Shown here: in pieces, positions 26,935-35,322 of the stretch
Layout of the letters: every line of letters starts with the position of its first letter
Position numbering within the stretch: position 1 is the first letter of the stretch
Origin: a bacterium
Lineage (GTDB): Bacteria > Bacteroidota > Bacteroidia > Flavobacteriales > Schleiferiaceae
DNA length: 53,259 bases
NCBI GenBank assembly: GCA_016125155.1
Contig: WGMI01000001.1
Span: 1-53,259 of the forward strand
Direction: 5' to 3'
Program-made: the position numbers and the translations under genes
The notes under the pieces: generated by a model
Database searches by the model: none
Told to the model about the DNA's origin: nothing
Seen by the model: only the letters and a program-made list of their open reading frames with translations

Positions 26935-29782
26935 CCCGGCACATCGGAGTCGTTTCTGGGGTTGGGCTCTGTTGTGGGCTGGGCTTCAGTCGGCCGCACT
27001 TTGGGGTCAAAACAGCGCGGGCAGTCTGAGCGGTCGCATTACTGAGGCGGGTACGGGAGAGCCCTTGCCCGGGGCAGCCGTTACCCTGGTGGGGAGCTAC
27101 AAAGGCGCCGCAGCCGATTTTGACGGTCGGTTTGTGATCGAGGGCATCAAACCCGGCGACTATACCGTCAAAGTGCAGGCCATTGGGTTCGCGACACAGG
27201 AGCACACCGGGGTGCGGATTGCTGCGGGACAAGCGCTGGTCAAAAACTTCGCGCTCAAACCGACACTCGAGGCTTTGAACGAGGTACAGATCATCGGGCG
27301 CCAAAATCCGGTCAACCTCGAGTTGGCGGCGACCGAAGTCAACATCGGCAAGGATCAAATAAGCCGAATGAACGTTCGAGATGTACAAGAAGTGGTCGCC
27401 ATGCAGGCCGGGGTCGTCAAAACCACCGATGGGCTGCAAATCCGAGGTGCGCGGGTCTACGAAACCGAATACCTGGTCGATGGCATCAGCGCCCAGGACC
27501 CCTTGGCGGGAACGGGATTTGGGGTCGACGTGTCTTCCGGATCCATCGAAAAACTCTCGGTAACGACCGGAGGGGTCGGGGCCGAATTCGGAGGGGGCTC
27601 TTCGGGGCTTATCAATACCCAAATCCGCGGTGGAGGCGAACAATTCGAAATGAGCGGATCTTGGCAAACCGACCATCTCTTTGGACAGGGGGCCACCGCC
27701 TTCAACACCGACATCGTCGAACTCAATGTGGGCACCCCCCTCGACAAGGCCAAGAAGATTCGATTCTTTACCGGTCTCACGGTGCGGCTCACCGACGAGT
27801 ACTTTGGCCCTACCGCCGATCAGCTCCACAGCTCGCTCTTTTCGGCCGATCCCGAATTCTGGGCACCGCGCAACACCAATTCCTTCAGCCACAGCCTCAA
27901 GCTGGAATTGAGGCTCAAACCCGGCACTACCTTGAGCCTGACCAACCAACACAGCCTCAACATCAATCAAAATACCCGCACCCTGCAAATCGTCGGCTTT
28001 GACGCTATTTTGCGGCCTGGGTTTCAGTACGAGTTTTCCAATGACCTCGACAACGCGACCACCTATACCCACCACAGCAATCTGACCGCCTTCAACTGGC
28101 GGCAGGTGCTCGACAAACAATGGGTATTGAATGCCTCTCTTGGACGGTTGTTTACCAACCTGAGGGCCGATGCCAACGGGCGTCCCTTCCGGTACGAAAC
28201 CGTCGATCAGATTTTTGACCCGGCCTACATCATAACCTATCCGATTCAGGTTTTCAATCCTGGCGACCCGACGGGCATCTACTACGTCTCTCCGGGCGAT
28301 GGTCTGTACAACAACGGGGGCATTGGCACCCTGTGGCACGACCACTATGCCTCCGAGTATTCGGTCAAGGCCAGTTTCGATTATGTCCCCAATTCCGTCC
28401 ATCAGGTCAAGTTGGGGATCGAACACCAGTTTAGCGAATATCAGTGGACCGATGTTACCCGACCTTGGGTGGGTGCCCCCATCGCGATCAACGACAGCGT
28501 TTCGACGCCCTCCATCAGCGTGGGGTCGAGCAACGACTTGTGGAAGGTCCAACCGCAAGAAGGGGGATTGTTTGTACAAGACAAGATTGTTTACAAAGGC
28601 ATTATCGCAACCCTTGGTGTTCGTCTCAACTATTGGGCCCCCGGGCAATTTGCCGACGACGCCGTGGCCAATCCTTCGGCCCCCGTGCTCGACGCGGTGC
28701 GGACGGGGTATAACGAAAACACCCTTGGTGCTTTTGGGCTCAGGTGGAAGGTTCGGTTGTTGCCCAAAATCAACGTCAGCTTTCCGGTGACCGAAAACAA
28801 CGTCTTGTTCTTCAACTACGGGCACAGCATGCGTCTGCCCCACCCCCGCTTTGTCTATGCCGGGCTCGACCCCGTCTATCAGGACCGGGGCTTTTTGGCG
28901 AGTCTGGGCAACCCCGACCTCAACCCCGAGGTCAATGTCAGCTACGAAATCGGCTTCAAGACCCAGTTTACCCGGGACTTCGGGATGAGCTTTTCGGCCT
29001 ATAACAACAACCGCTTCGACTACATCGTCTCCAGACGGGTCATCGTGAACGACCAAACGGGTCGGCCCACGACCAAAACCATGTACATCAACCAGGACTA
29101 TGCGCGGATTTTGGGCGTAGAAGTCGGCTTGTTCTACCGGCTCGACGACCGGCTCGGGGTGTTTGCCAATGCCGCCTACCAAAGCGCCCGGGGCAAGTCG
29201 AACAGCGCCCGGGAATCGGCGCTTCAAATCGAGCAAAACGGAGAAGTCGAACTGACCCGAGAGCAATACCTCGCCTTCGATCGGCCCATCACCATCAACG
29301 CGGGAGCCTCGTATCGGTTTGCCGAGGGCGATCGGGTGTGGGGTTTAGGCGTGTACGGGTTGGAGGCCTTTTTGTCGTTCAACTACACCTCCGGGTTCCG
29401 CTATACCCCCCAAGTCAAAGTGGGCGAAAACGAATTGGGGCGACCCGAATACCAAGAACAAAACGATCGCTATCTCGAAAGTCTGGCCACCCCTTGGGTC
29501 AATTTTGACTACAAAATGAGCTATGCGTTTCGGTTGAGCAAAACGGGAACCTCTGCGCTCGTGCTTGGGCTTGAAATCCGGAATTTGCTCGATGCGCGCA
29601 ACGCGCAGATCATCAATCCTGTTACCGGCCGAGCTTACGAATACGGGGACGATGTCCCCAACAACTGGCGCGATCCCCGACCCGAATACAACGGTCCGCT
29701 CGAAACCGGCGTCGATCCGCGCAATCCGGCACGATACCTCGCTCCGCGTCAGATTTTGTACAGCCTTGGATTCCGCTTCTAA
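26924..29782 (+). CDS. TonB-dependent outer-membrane receptor with CarboxypepD-like N-terminal domain
   Basis: A 952-aa receptor: signal peptide, then a carboxypeptidase-regulatory-like domain (GSLSGRITEAGTGEPLPGAAVTLVG, residues 31-115), plug domain (residues 115-240 with EYLVDGISAQDPL and a GVGAEFGGGSSGLIN stretch) and a 22-strand type barrel ending in LYSLGFRF, whose last residue is the expected terminal Phe. No SusD gene is nearby, so this is not a classical polysaccharide utilisation locus. It transports an unknown substrate across the outer membrane using TonB energy. Sandwiched between a lipoprotein and a PorV-like barrel. Confidence 0.9.
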   Translation: METSPAHRSRFWGWALLWAGLQSAALWGQNSAGSLSGRITEAGTGEPLPGAAVTLVGSYKGAAADFDGRFVIEGIKPGDYTVKVQAIGFATQEHTGVRIAAGQALVKNFALKPTLEALNEVQIIGRQNPVNLELAATEVNIGKDQISRMNVRDVQEVVAMQAGVVKTTDGLQIRGARVYETEYLVDGISAQDPLAGTGFGVDVSSGSIEKLSVTTGGVGAEFGGGSSGLINTQIRGGGEQFEMSGSWQTDHLFGQGATAFNTDIVELNVGTPLDKAKKIRFFTGLTVRLTDEYFGPTADQLHSSLFSADPEFWAPRNTNSFSHSLKLELRLKPGTTLSLTNQHSLNINQNTRTLQIVGFDAILRPGFQYEFSNDLDNATTYTHHSNLTAFNWRQVLDKQWVLNASLGRLFTNLRADANGRPFRYETVDQIFDPAYIITYPIQVFNPGDPTGIYYVSPGDGLYNNGGIGTLWHDHYASEYSVKASFDYVPNSVHQVKLGIEHQFSEYQWTDVTRPWVGAPIAINDSVSTPSISVGSSNDLWKVQPQEGGLFVQDKIVYKGIIATLGVRLNYWAPGQFADDAVANPSAPVLDAVRTGYNENTLGAFGLRWKVRLLPKINVSFPVTENNVLFFNYGHSMRLPHPRFVYAGLDPVYQDRGFLASLGNPDLNPEVNVSYEIGFKTQFTRDFGMSFSAYNNNRFDYIVSRRVIVNDQTGRPTTKTMYINQDYARILGVEVGLFYRLDDRLGVFANAAYQSARGKSNSARESALQIEQNGEVELTREQYLAFDRPITINAGASYRFAEGDRVWGLGVYGLEAFLSFNYTSGFRYTPQVKVGENELGRPEYQEQNDRYLESLATPWVNFDYKMSYAFRLSKTGTSALVLGLEIRNLLDARNAQIINPVTGRAYEYGDDVPNNWRDPRPEYNGPLETGVDPRNPARYLAPRQILYSLGFRF

Positions 29783-30793
29783 ATGAAAGCCACCCCTCTT
29801 TTTGCCTTGATGGGCTGCCTGACGATGGGCCTTTCGGTGCGCGCCCAGCTGCTCCCCGTGTATGGGGGAGAGCGAGCGGGTCAATCGGCCTTGAGTTTTC
29901 TCAAAAACGACCTCAATCCACGGTCGCTGGCCATGTCGGGGGCCAGCATGGCCGGAAGTGGAGACGCTTATGCCTGGCTGACCAATCCGGCCTTGGCCAC
30001 CCAGTGCACCACCCAAAACTGGAGTCTGAGCCACGCCTTTTTGGGGGGTGGGGTCGATCAGAGCGCCTTTACGGGAATTTTCCCGCTGTCTGACCGGGTC
30101 TCATCGCTTGGATTTGCGCTCAACACCCTGCAGTCGGGGGCCATCGAAGAACGGACCGAATTTCAGCCCGAAGGAACCGGCCGAACCGTCTATGCCTCCT
30201 ATGTGGCCGCCGGGGTGGGCTATGCGCGCAAGCTCAGCGCACAATTCAGCATAGGCGTACAAGTGAAGTACCTCTACGAAGGGCTCGCCGACTACCACAA
30301 CCATACCGCGGCAGCCGATCTGGGGTTTCTCTATCAGACCGACTACAAGGACCTTCAATTTGCCGTCTTGGTCAGCCATTTTGGAGGAAGTTCTTCCCTG
30401 AGCGGCACCGATTTGGTTTCGGTCTTCAACCGGACTCCCCAAGACCAGCTCGACGCCAATCCGCTGCCCACGACCTTTTCGCTCGGGGTTTCGGCCTTGC
30501 CTTGGAAGATTCAAGGACATTCGCTCCGCACCAGCGTTCAGTTGAATCACCCGAACGACAACGCCGAGAACTACCGACTGGGCCTCGAATATGACTACAA
30601 AAACCTCCTTGCCGTCCGCAGCGGCATCCGTCTGAATGTGAGCGGAATGCCCTACCCCAGTTTTGGAGCCGGACTGCGGAGCCGAATCGGGGGTCATTCG
30701 CTCTTCATCGACTATGCAGCCAATCCCACCGATCTACTCGGGTTTCAGCATGCGTTGGGGCTGCGCTTCACCTTGATGTCCACTGACCGATGA
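29783..30793 (+). CDS. PorV/PorQ-family outer-membrane beta-barrel protein
   Basis: A 336-aa protein with a signal peptide (LFALMGCLTMGLSVRAQ) and the PorV/PorQ hallmark N-terminal stretch: SALSFLKNDLNPRSLAMSGAS followed by SGDAYAWLTNPALAT. The rest is beta-barrel-like, ending in LGFQHALGLRFTL. PorV shuttles T9SS cargo to the attachment machinery, and PorQ-like proteins do related jobs (known of the family). It begins directly after the receptor stop with no gap. Its linkage to two or three likely T9SS cargoes suggests a dedicated paralogue rather than the housekeeping PorV. Confidence 0.82.
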   Translation: MKATPLFALMGCLTMGLSVRAQLLPVYGGERAGQSALSFLKNDLNPRSLAMSGASMAGSGDAYAWLTNPALATQCTTQNWSLSHAFLGGGVDQSAFTGIFPLSDRVSSLGFALNTLQSGAIEERTEFQPEGTGRTVYASYVAAGVGYARKLSAQFSIGVQVKYLYEGLADYHNHTAAADLGFLYQTDYKDLQFAVLVSHFGGSSSLSGTDLVSVFNRTPQDQLDANPLPTTFSLGVSALPWKIQGHSLRTSVQLNHPNDNAENYRLGLEYDYKNLLAVRSGIRLNVSGMPYPSFGAGLRSRIGGHSLFIDYAANPTDLLGFQHALGLRFTLMSTDR

Positions 30794-32004
30794 AGCACCT
30801 TCTCTTCTATTTGCGCTGGATGGGACCGCTCTGCCTGTTGTGGATGACCATGGGCTGCGAGGACTACTTCGGTGAAAAAACCAACCTCGACTTTATCGAG
30901 GTGCCCGAGTACTCCGACCGAGAAATTGCCTATGTGCCGATTCAACCCGCATTGACCGGGTTTGTCGAGCCCGTCGACCTCTGTATTGGCTACGACCAGC
31001 TCTTTTATGTCGTCGATCGCGCCACCGAAGAGGTGGTGTGCTTGGACGAATCGGGGCGGGAACTGGCCCGGAGGTTTGTGCAAGGCGCCCGGGCCGTGGC
31101 CCAAGACCGGCGTTTCGACTTGCTCGTGGCCGGCACCAAAACCGATACCGTGGGCGGTGTGGTGTACGATTTGGCGTGTATTTACCGGTTGCGGCTTACG
31201 GGTCAAGGAGGGTATGGGCTCGAAGCGGCGGAATCGCTGCCCCCCATTGTCCATCCCTTTTATTTTAAGTCGACTTTTTCGAGCGGAGATGCCCTCGTAG
31301 AATTCCACGACATTGCCGTGAGCGGAGACAATGGCAATGCCCAATTGAACAATCAGTTCTATGTGAGCCGCACCGGTCCTTCTGCAAACAACGCGGGGCT
31401 GGGACCCGACGACGCCGTCCTGCTCTTCGACAACGAGGGGGCGTTTATCAGCCCGGTATTGGTGACGACCTCTTCGGGTCAATTCAACGACTACTTCAGA
31501 GGAGCGGCCGGGTTGGCCTCTCTTACGCAGCCACCGCAGATCAGCGCCCGCAGCACCCGCGATTTCTGGTTTACGAGCACGGACGAAAACAACTTTTTCA
31601 AGGTGCAATACATCGAATATTCGGAGTCGGAATTTGGGGCCGAGTTTCGACCCCAGATTTTCCCGCCGGATACGACCCTAAGTTCCCGCGCACTGTACGA
31701 CCCGAACCGGTTTGCCGAGCCCCTCCACTTGACCTATGCCGGAGATGGAACCAACTATTTGTTTGTCTCTGATGCTGCCCGCGACTCGGTGTATCAGTTT
31801 AGTGGAAACGGACTTGAAGGGGTGGCTCCTCCTCCCGGCAGCGGAGAAAAAAAATATGCCCTCGCCAGTTTTGGAGGCAGCGGAGCCGGTCCAACCCAAT
31901 TCAACCGCCCTATGGGTCTGGCCTATTGGAATCAAATCCTCTATGTGTGCGACTCGGGCAACGGTCGAATTCTGCGCTTTAAACTAACCCTCGATTTCGA
32001 TTGA
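30790..32004 (+). CDS. NHL/propeller-like lipoprotein
   Basis: A 404-aa protein starting at an ATGA overlap with the PorV-like gene. The N-terminus is a lipoprotein signal (MGPLCLLWMTMGCEDY, Cys near 23). Repeats such as EPVDLCIGYDQLFYVVDRATEEVVCLDESG, ...LTYAGDGTNYLFVSDAARDSVYQFSGNG, and FNRPMGLAYWNQILYVCDSGNGRILRF are typical of NHL beta-propeller blades. A surface or periplasmic face scaffold or sensor for the receptor is possible, but no catalytic residues are visible. Last gene of the cluster. Confidence 0.75.
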   Translation: MKHLLFYLRWMGPLCLLWMTMGCEDYFGEKTNLDFIEVPEYSDREIAYVPIQPALTGFVEPVDLCIGYDQLFYVVDRATEEVVCLDESGRELARRFVQGARAVAQDRRFDLLVAGTKTDTVGGVVYDLACIYRLRLTGQGGYGLEAAESLPPIVHPFYFKSTFSSGDALVEFHDIAVSGDNGNAQLNNQFYVSRTGPSANNAGLGPDDAVLLFDNEGAFISPVLVTTSSGQFNDYFRGAAGLASLTQPPQISARSTRDFWFTSTDENNFFKVQYIEYSESEFGAEFRPQIFPPDTTLSSRALYDPNRFAEPLHLTYAGDGTNYLFVSDAARDSVYQFSGNGLEGVAPPPGSGEKKYALASFGGSGAGPTQFNRPMGLAYWNQILYVCDSGNGRILRFKLTLDFD

Positions 32005-32080
32005 TATACGGAAACGCACTTTGACTCAATCCAAATCGCTGCTCGTCTGAGCATCGACATGTTCGAACACAGCGCCTCTC

Positions 32081-32088
32081 TATCTTTG
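32081..32088 (+). promoter_or_regulatory. -7 box for the free-standing sorting-domain gene
   Basis: TATCTTTG fits TAnnTTTG and ends 7 nt before the ATG at 32096. It separates this gene from the envelope cluster upstream and implies its own near-leaderless transcript. Confidence 0.6.
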
Positions 32089-32095
32089 TCACGCA

Positions 32096-32503
32096 ATGAA
32101 ACCACAGAACCGCCTTATGATGTTCGCCGCCCTGATCGCTTTCGGTCTGGCGGGTTTTGAAGCCCAGGCGCAGTCCAGCACCGGGGTCAGCTTCAACGAA
32201 TGTCCCATCTTCGTTCCAAACGCGTTTACGCCCAACGGAGATTCTAAAAATGACTTTTGGGGTGCCGAGGCCAATCCGGAGTGCACGCCTTTGAAATTCA
32301 ACATGCGCGTATACGACCGCTGGGGACGCTTGGTGTACCACACCGAGAGCCCTTCGAGCGAGTACTTCTGGGATGGCAAGGTCGATGGAACCGAGTTGCG
32401 CGCAGGAGTATATATGTGGCAAATGGATGCGGTGTATACCGTGCCCGCTGGCAACAACAACGTCGAAATCCAACGCAAAGGCACCGTGGTGCTGATTCGA
32501 TAA
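32096..32503 (+). CDS. Free-standing type B T9SS C-terminal domain protein (gliding-motility-associated domain)
   Basis: A 135-aa protein made of a signal peptide (to about residue 26, FEAQA) followed almost at once by the type B (CHU_C / gliding motility-associated C-terminal) domain: NECPIFVPNAFTPNGDSKNDFW, LKFNMRVYDRWGRLVYHT, YFWDGKVDGTELRAGVYMW and IQRKGTVVLIR. Such domains usually sit at the C-terminus of large adhesins or enzymes; here no cargo precedes it. It has its own -7 box and a terminator, so it looks like a complete gene and not a broken one. Role unknown; it could be a small surface protein or a decoy or partner for the sorting machinery. Confidence 0.85.
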   Translation: MKPQNRLMMFAALIAFGLAGFEAQAQSSTGVSFNECPIFVPNAFTPNGDSKNDFWGAEANPECTPLKFNMRVYDRWGRLVYHTESPSSEYFWDGKVDGTELRAGVYMWQMDAVYTVPAGNNNVEIQRKGTVVLIR

Positions 32504-32523
32504 TCCGAGTCGCAAAAATGTTG

Positions 32524-32551
32524 AATCCCGCTGATGGCGGGATTTTTTTTT
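32524..32551 (+). terminator. Rho-independent terminator after the type B domain gene
   Basis: An 8-bp perfect stem (32524-32531 with 32537-32544), a 5-nt loop and a run of T residues to 32551 lie about 20 bp after the stop codon at 32503. A strong intrinsic terminator that closes the short monocistronic unit. Confidence 0.9.
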
Positions 32552-32583
32552 ATTTCTTTCGATCATTTTACGCGTCCCCCTAT

Positions 32584-33234
32584 ATGCCCGAAGCCTTGCT
32601 CGACATAAGCCGCTGGATTCACATTGTCTTGGGCGGTTGGACCTTGTTGAGCGGTCCTGCCGCGCTGATGGTGAGAAAAGGGAGCCGAGCGCATATTCTC
32701 TTGGGTCGCAGTTTTGGAATGGCCATGGCCGTGGTTTGCGCCAGCGCTTTGTTCAATGGCATCGCCCACCAATTGGTTTTCCTGTGCATGATCGCCGTTT
32801 TTAGTGCCTACAACATTAGTTCGGGTTGGATGGCCCTGCGCATTCTAAAAAAACAACTGCGCCCTGAACACACCCTCTTGGCCCATGCCATAGGCGCCCT
32901 TTCGATGCTGTGTTTTGTCGGGTTGGGATTCTACTGGCTGTTCGTACTCCGCAGCACTGGGGTGGGCCTCCTATCGCTGTTTTTTGGCGGCATTGGATTG
33001 GCCAATGTGTGGAGCTTTTCGCGCATGCGCAAGGCCGACCCCAAACAATTGATGCGGATTCACATTTCCCGGTTTGTATCTGGATTTATCGCATCCCTCT
33101 CCGCTTTTTCGGTGCAGACCATGGACTTTATTCCCGGCTTGCTTCGCTGGACCTGGCCCACGTTTGCCCTGGTTCCGGTGATTGTGTTTTGGACGCGGAA
33201 GTACCTCCCCGCGCGACCTCTTTCTGCGCCATGA
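32584..33234 (+). CDS. Predicted multi-pass inner-membrane protein (DUF2306-like)
   Basis: A 216-aa integral membrane protein with about seven hydrophobic helices, beginning with WIHIVLGGWTLLSGPAALMV. The GSRAHILLGRSF stretch resembles the HRxLGR motif of DUF2306 proteins. The ATG at 32584 was chosen because it gives the conserved N-terminus and lies just after the terminator; the longer in-frame reading runs through the preceding gene. Its stop overlaps the start of the DUF2141 gene (ATGA). Function unknown. Confidence 0.7.
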   Translation: MPEALLDISRWIHIVLGGWTLLSGPAALMVRKGSRAHILLGRSFGMAMAVVCASALFNGIAHQLVFLCMIAVFSAYNISSGWMALRILKKQLRPEHTLLAHAIGALSMLCFVGLGFYWLFVLRSTGVGLLSLFFGGIGLANVWSFSRMRKADPKQLMRIHISRFVSGFIASLSAFSVQTMDFIPGLLRWTWPTFALVPVIVFWTRKYLPARPLSAP

Positions 33235-33629
33235 AGCGATGGCACATTGGGTTAAGGGTTGGGGCTCTATTGCTTTGCAGTCTGCTCGTAGAGGCTCAAA
33301 CACTGGTGCTTCGTTTCGAGGGAAAATTGGATCCTACGGCACCCATTCTGATTGAACTCACCGATGTCCAGCAAAAAGTAATCCTCCGAAAAGTCGAGCG
33401 GCACAACCTTGGCCGAATTGAGTTGAAAGGGGTGGTCTACGGACGCTATGCCTTAAGGGTATTCCAAGACCTCAACGGAAACGGCAAACTCGATACCGGT
33501 TGGATGGGGATACCCAAAGAGCCTTATGGGTTCTCGAACAACGCCATGGGGCGTTTTGGGCCTCCGGCCGTGGAGGATCTTTGGTTCGACTTTGCTGAAG
33601 GGACGGTATTAAAAATCCAATTCCGATAA
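33231..33629 (+). CDS. Secreted DUF2141 protein
   Basis: A 132-aa exported protein: signal peptide (LRVGALLLCSLLVEAQ) and the DUF2141 core, with GRYALRVFQDLNGNGKLDTGWMGIPKEPYGFSNNA. The DLNGNGKLD segment resembles a Ca-binding loop. The domain is common in Bacteroidota, and its function is not established. It starts at an ATGA overlap with the membrane protein gene and is convergent with the FRG gene, with one base between the stops. Confidence 0.82.
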   Translation: MKRWHIGLRVGALLLCSLLVEAQTLVLRFEGKLDPTAPILIELTDVQQKVILRKVERHNLGRIELKGVVYGRYALRVFQDLNGNGKLDTGWMGIPKEPYGFSNNAMGRFGPPAVEDLWFDFAEGTVLKIQFR

Positions 33630-33630
33630 A

Positions 33631-34407
33631 TCAGCGCGAACTGTAGTGCCGCTTTAACCATAAACTCAGCCCGCCCAATCCCGGAAAGAGCACCCGTTCG
33701 GTGATGTTGGCCTGATCGAGTTTGTCGCGGATTTCCCATTTGAGTGCAGCCGGTATGCGAATGCTGTAAAACTGACCGGGGTGGTCGTGCAACCAGTCTT
33801 CGAGCAAGGCCTCTGATTTGCTCAGCATCGAAAACAAAGCATACTGGTTGACAATCCGGTTGTCGATGCTGGGAGGCTCGAGAAACAACAAAAAAGTCTC
33901 TTTGAAATCGGAGAGTTCGTCGAGGGTGCGAATCACGGTGTCGAGCAGTTCTGGCGTATAGACGTTGCTGGACTCCTTTTCGATGACACTTCGAAGCTTT
34001 TCAGGAATAAACTGATTGAGGTCCACATAGTTGAGGCACCAAATTCGCGCATCTTCGCCAAAGTGCTCGAGCTCGTTGGTGGCAAAATGGAGGGCGACGT
34101 AGGGGCTGTAGGTCCAGTCGAGCAATCGGGTTGGCAGACCGTGGTGCTGTGCGAGGGCCAGCCAATTCCAGGTGCTCCCGCCGAAGTTGTCGTCGCTGTG
34201 GGCGTATTTCCGAAAATTGCGGAGCAAATGGCGTTCGAGTCGGTCATAGGGTCCGCCCAACCGCTGCAAACTGGTTTCAAGACCGTGGCCACTCAGATTG
34301 AGTCCTCGGTAAATAAAAGGACTGCGATGGCGGGAGAGCCGATCGTCCCAGCTGTCGCGAAACAAGGCTTCTTGAACTTCTGCCCAACTGTTGGCCACAA
34401 TCTCCAT
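33631..34407 (-). CDS. FRG-domain protein
   Basis: A 258-aa soluble protein. The FRG domain is recognised by PFIYRGLNLSGHGLETSLQRL near residue 30 and the strongly conserved WNWLALAQHHGLPTRLLDWTYSPYVALHFAT block near residue 85. The usual FRGQ start of the motif is YRGL here. FRG proteins occur in phages and bacterial accessory regions and their activity is not settled; a role in defence or toxin systems has been proposed for some. A -7-like box lies 4 nt before the ATG. Neighbouring genes give no mechanistic clue. Confidence 0.83.
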   Translation of the reverse strand: MEIVANSWAEVQEALFRDSWDDRLSRHRSPFIYRGLNLSGHGLETSLQRLGGPYDRLERHLLRNFRKYAHSDDNFGGSTWNWLALAQHHGLPTRLLDWTYSPYVALHFATNELEHFGEDARIWCLNYVDLNQFIPEKLRSVIEKESSNVYTPELLDTVIRTLDELSDFKETFLLFLEPPSIDNRIVNQYALFSMLSKSEALLEDWLHDHPGQFYSIRIPAALKWEIRDKLDQANITERVLFPGLGGLSLWLKRHYSSR

Positions 34408-34411
34408 GCTG

Positions 34412-34419
34412 CGAAGATA
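34412..34419 (-). promoter_or_regulatory. -7-like box for the FRG gene
   Basis: TATCTTCG on the minus strand differs at one base from TAnnTTTG and ends 4 nt before the ATG at 34407, the same spacing seen for the SPOR, HMA and ssb genes. Confidence 0.45.
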
Positions 34420-34466
34420 GCCGAGAGCCGACCCGAATGAGGGGGATTCGCTCTAAATCGCGGAGC

Positions 34467-34886
34467 CTATGATTGCCCAGACTGCACCTTGCGGTGCTCG
34501 GTTTCGATCAAAATCGAATCGATGTGCTGGAGGAGCTCTCGGGTGTGATAGGGCTTGCTGATAAATCCATCGGCTCCAATTTCAAAGGCCCGGCGCACCA
34601 CGTTTTCGGAATTCAGCGAACTGCACAGCAAAATGGCCGTATTGTTTTGCTCCTTGCGCAGGGAATTGAGCAGTTCCAAACCACTGATAAACGGCATAAT
34701 GATGTCGGAAATCACCAAGTCGTACGACCGCTCGCGCAGCAGCAATAAAGCTTGTCGACCGTCTTCGACGGTGTCGACTTCGTATCCGGCGTTTTTCAAT
34801 TGCAACTCCAACCCTTTGCGCATCAAAGGCTCGTCGTCGACCACGAGGATTCGCTTTCGGGGACGGGGGCTAAAACTGCTGAGCAT
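34467..34886 (-). CDS. Single-domain response regulator (receiver only)
   Basis: A 139-aa CheY-like receiver: the acidic pair in ILVVDDEP, the phospho-acceptor Asp in DLVISDIIMPF, a Ser in LLCSSL in place of the usual Thr/Ser position, and Lys in GFISKPY. No output domain follows, and no histidine kinase gene is nearby. The ATG at 34886 was chosen over 34919 because a -7 box covers the latter; the long upstream in-frame extension does not look like a protein domain. Confidence 0.87.
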   Translation of the reverse strand: MLSSFSPRPRKRILVVDDEPLMRKGLELQLKNAGYEVDTVEDGRQALLLLRERSYDLVISDIIMPFISGLELLNSLRKEQNNTAILLCSSLNSENVVRRAFEIGADGFISKPYHTRELLQHIDSILIETEHRKVQSGQS

Positions 34887-34912
34887 AGACCCCGCAGTAT
34901 CAAAATTGATTC

Positions 34913-34920
34913 CAAACATA
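34913..34920 (-). promoter_or_regulatory. -7 box for the receiver gene
   Basis: TATGTTTG on the minus strand matches TAnnTTTG and lies 26 nt upstream of ATG 34886. It overlaps the alternative ATG at 34919, which argues for the downstream start. Confidence 0.5.
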
Positions 34921-35322
34921 TCCCAAGCGATTTGTGTCCCTATATTATTGATAACGAATAAGGTTAACGTATCGTTGGCCGAAAAGTTATCCAGAAGTTG
35001 TTCCCATATCAAGAATAACAACCCATTTGGACTACACCAATCCAGGTGTCGGGCGATGGGCACGCCCCGGATCGCGTCTTTTCCGGACAGACAGCACAAT
35101 CCAAGGACTTCTTGGGACAGCGGAAATTTCTGGGGACTAGGTGAGCATGGGTGATCTGTTTGTAATTATTTCCTTTCAATGAGAAGCCGCAAGGGACAGA
35201 CTCAAGTTGGTTCAAGGTGTTATTTTAAAGGTATCAATACCAGAATAACTCAATCCCACTAGAGATCAATGAGTTGTCCGGATACCAAGGTGTCTAAGGC
35301 CTCTCGACTCCGGTACCCGCAG

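Noticed and set aside
26903..29266. Open frame of 787 codons on the minus strand
   Set aside because: Antisense to the TonB-dependent receptor, whose plug, barrel and terminal Phe are clear on the plus strand. The antisense product is compositionally odd and unlike any family.
19658..32004. Classical Sus-type polysaccharide utilisation locus
   Set aside because: There is a TonB-dependent receptor but no SusD homologue and no glycoside hydrolase in the cluster; the GH31 gene lies 10 kb away in another unit.
34919..35099. Upstream extension of the receiver-domain gene (up to 71 more residues)
   Set aside because: The extension has no domain-like character, and a -7 box covers part of it, so ATG 34886 is preferred.
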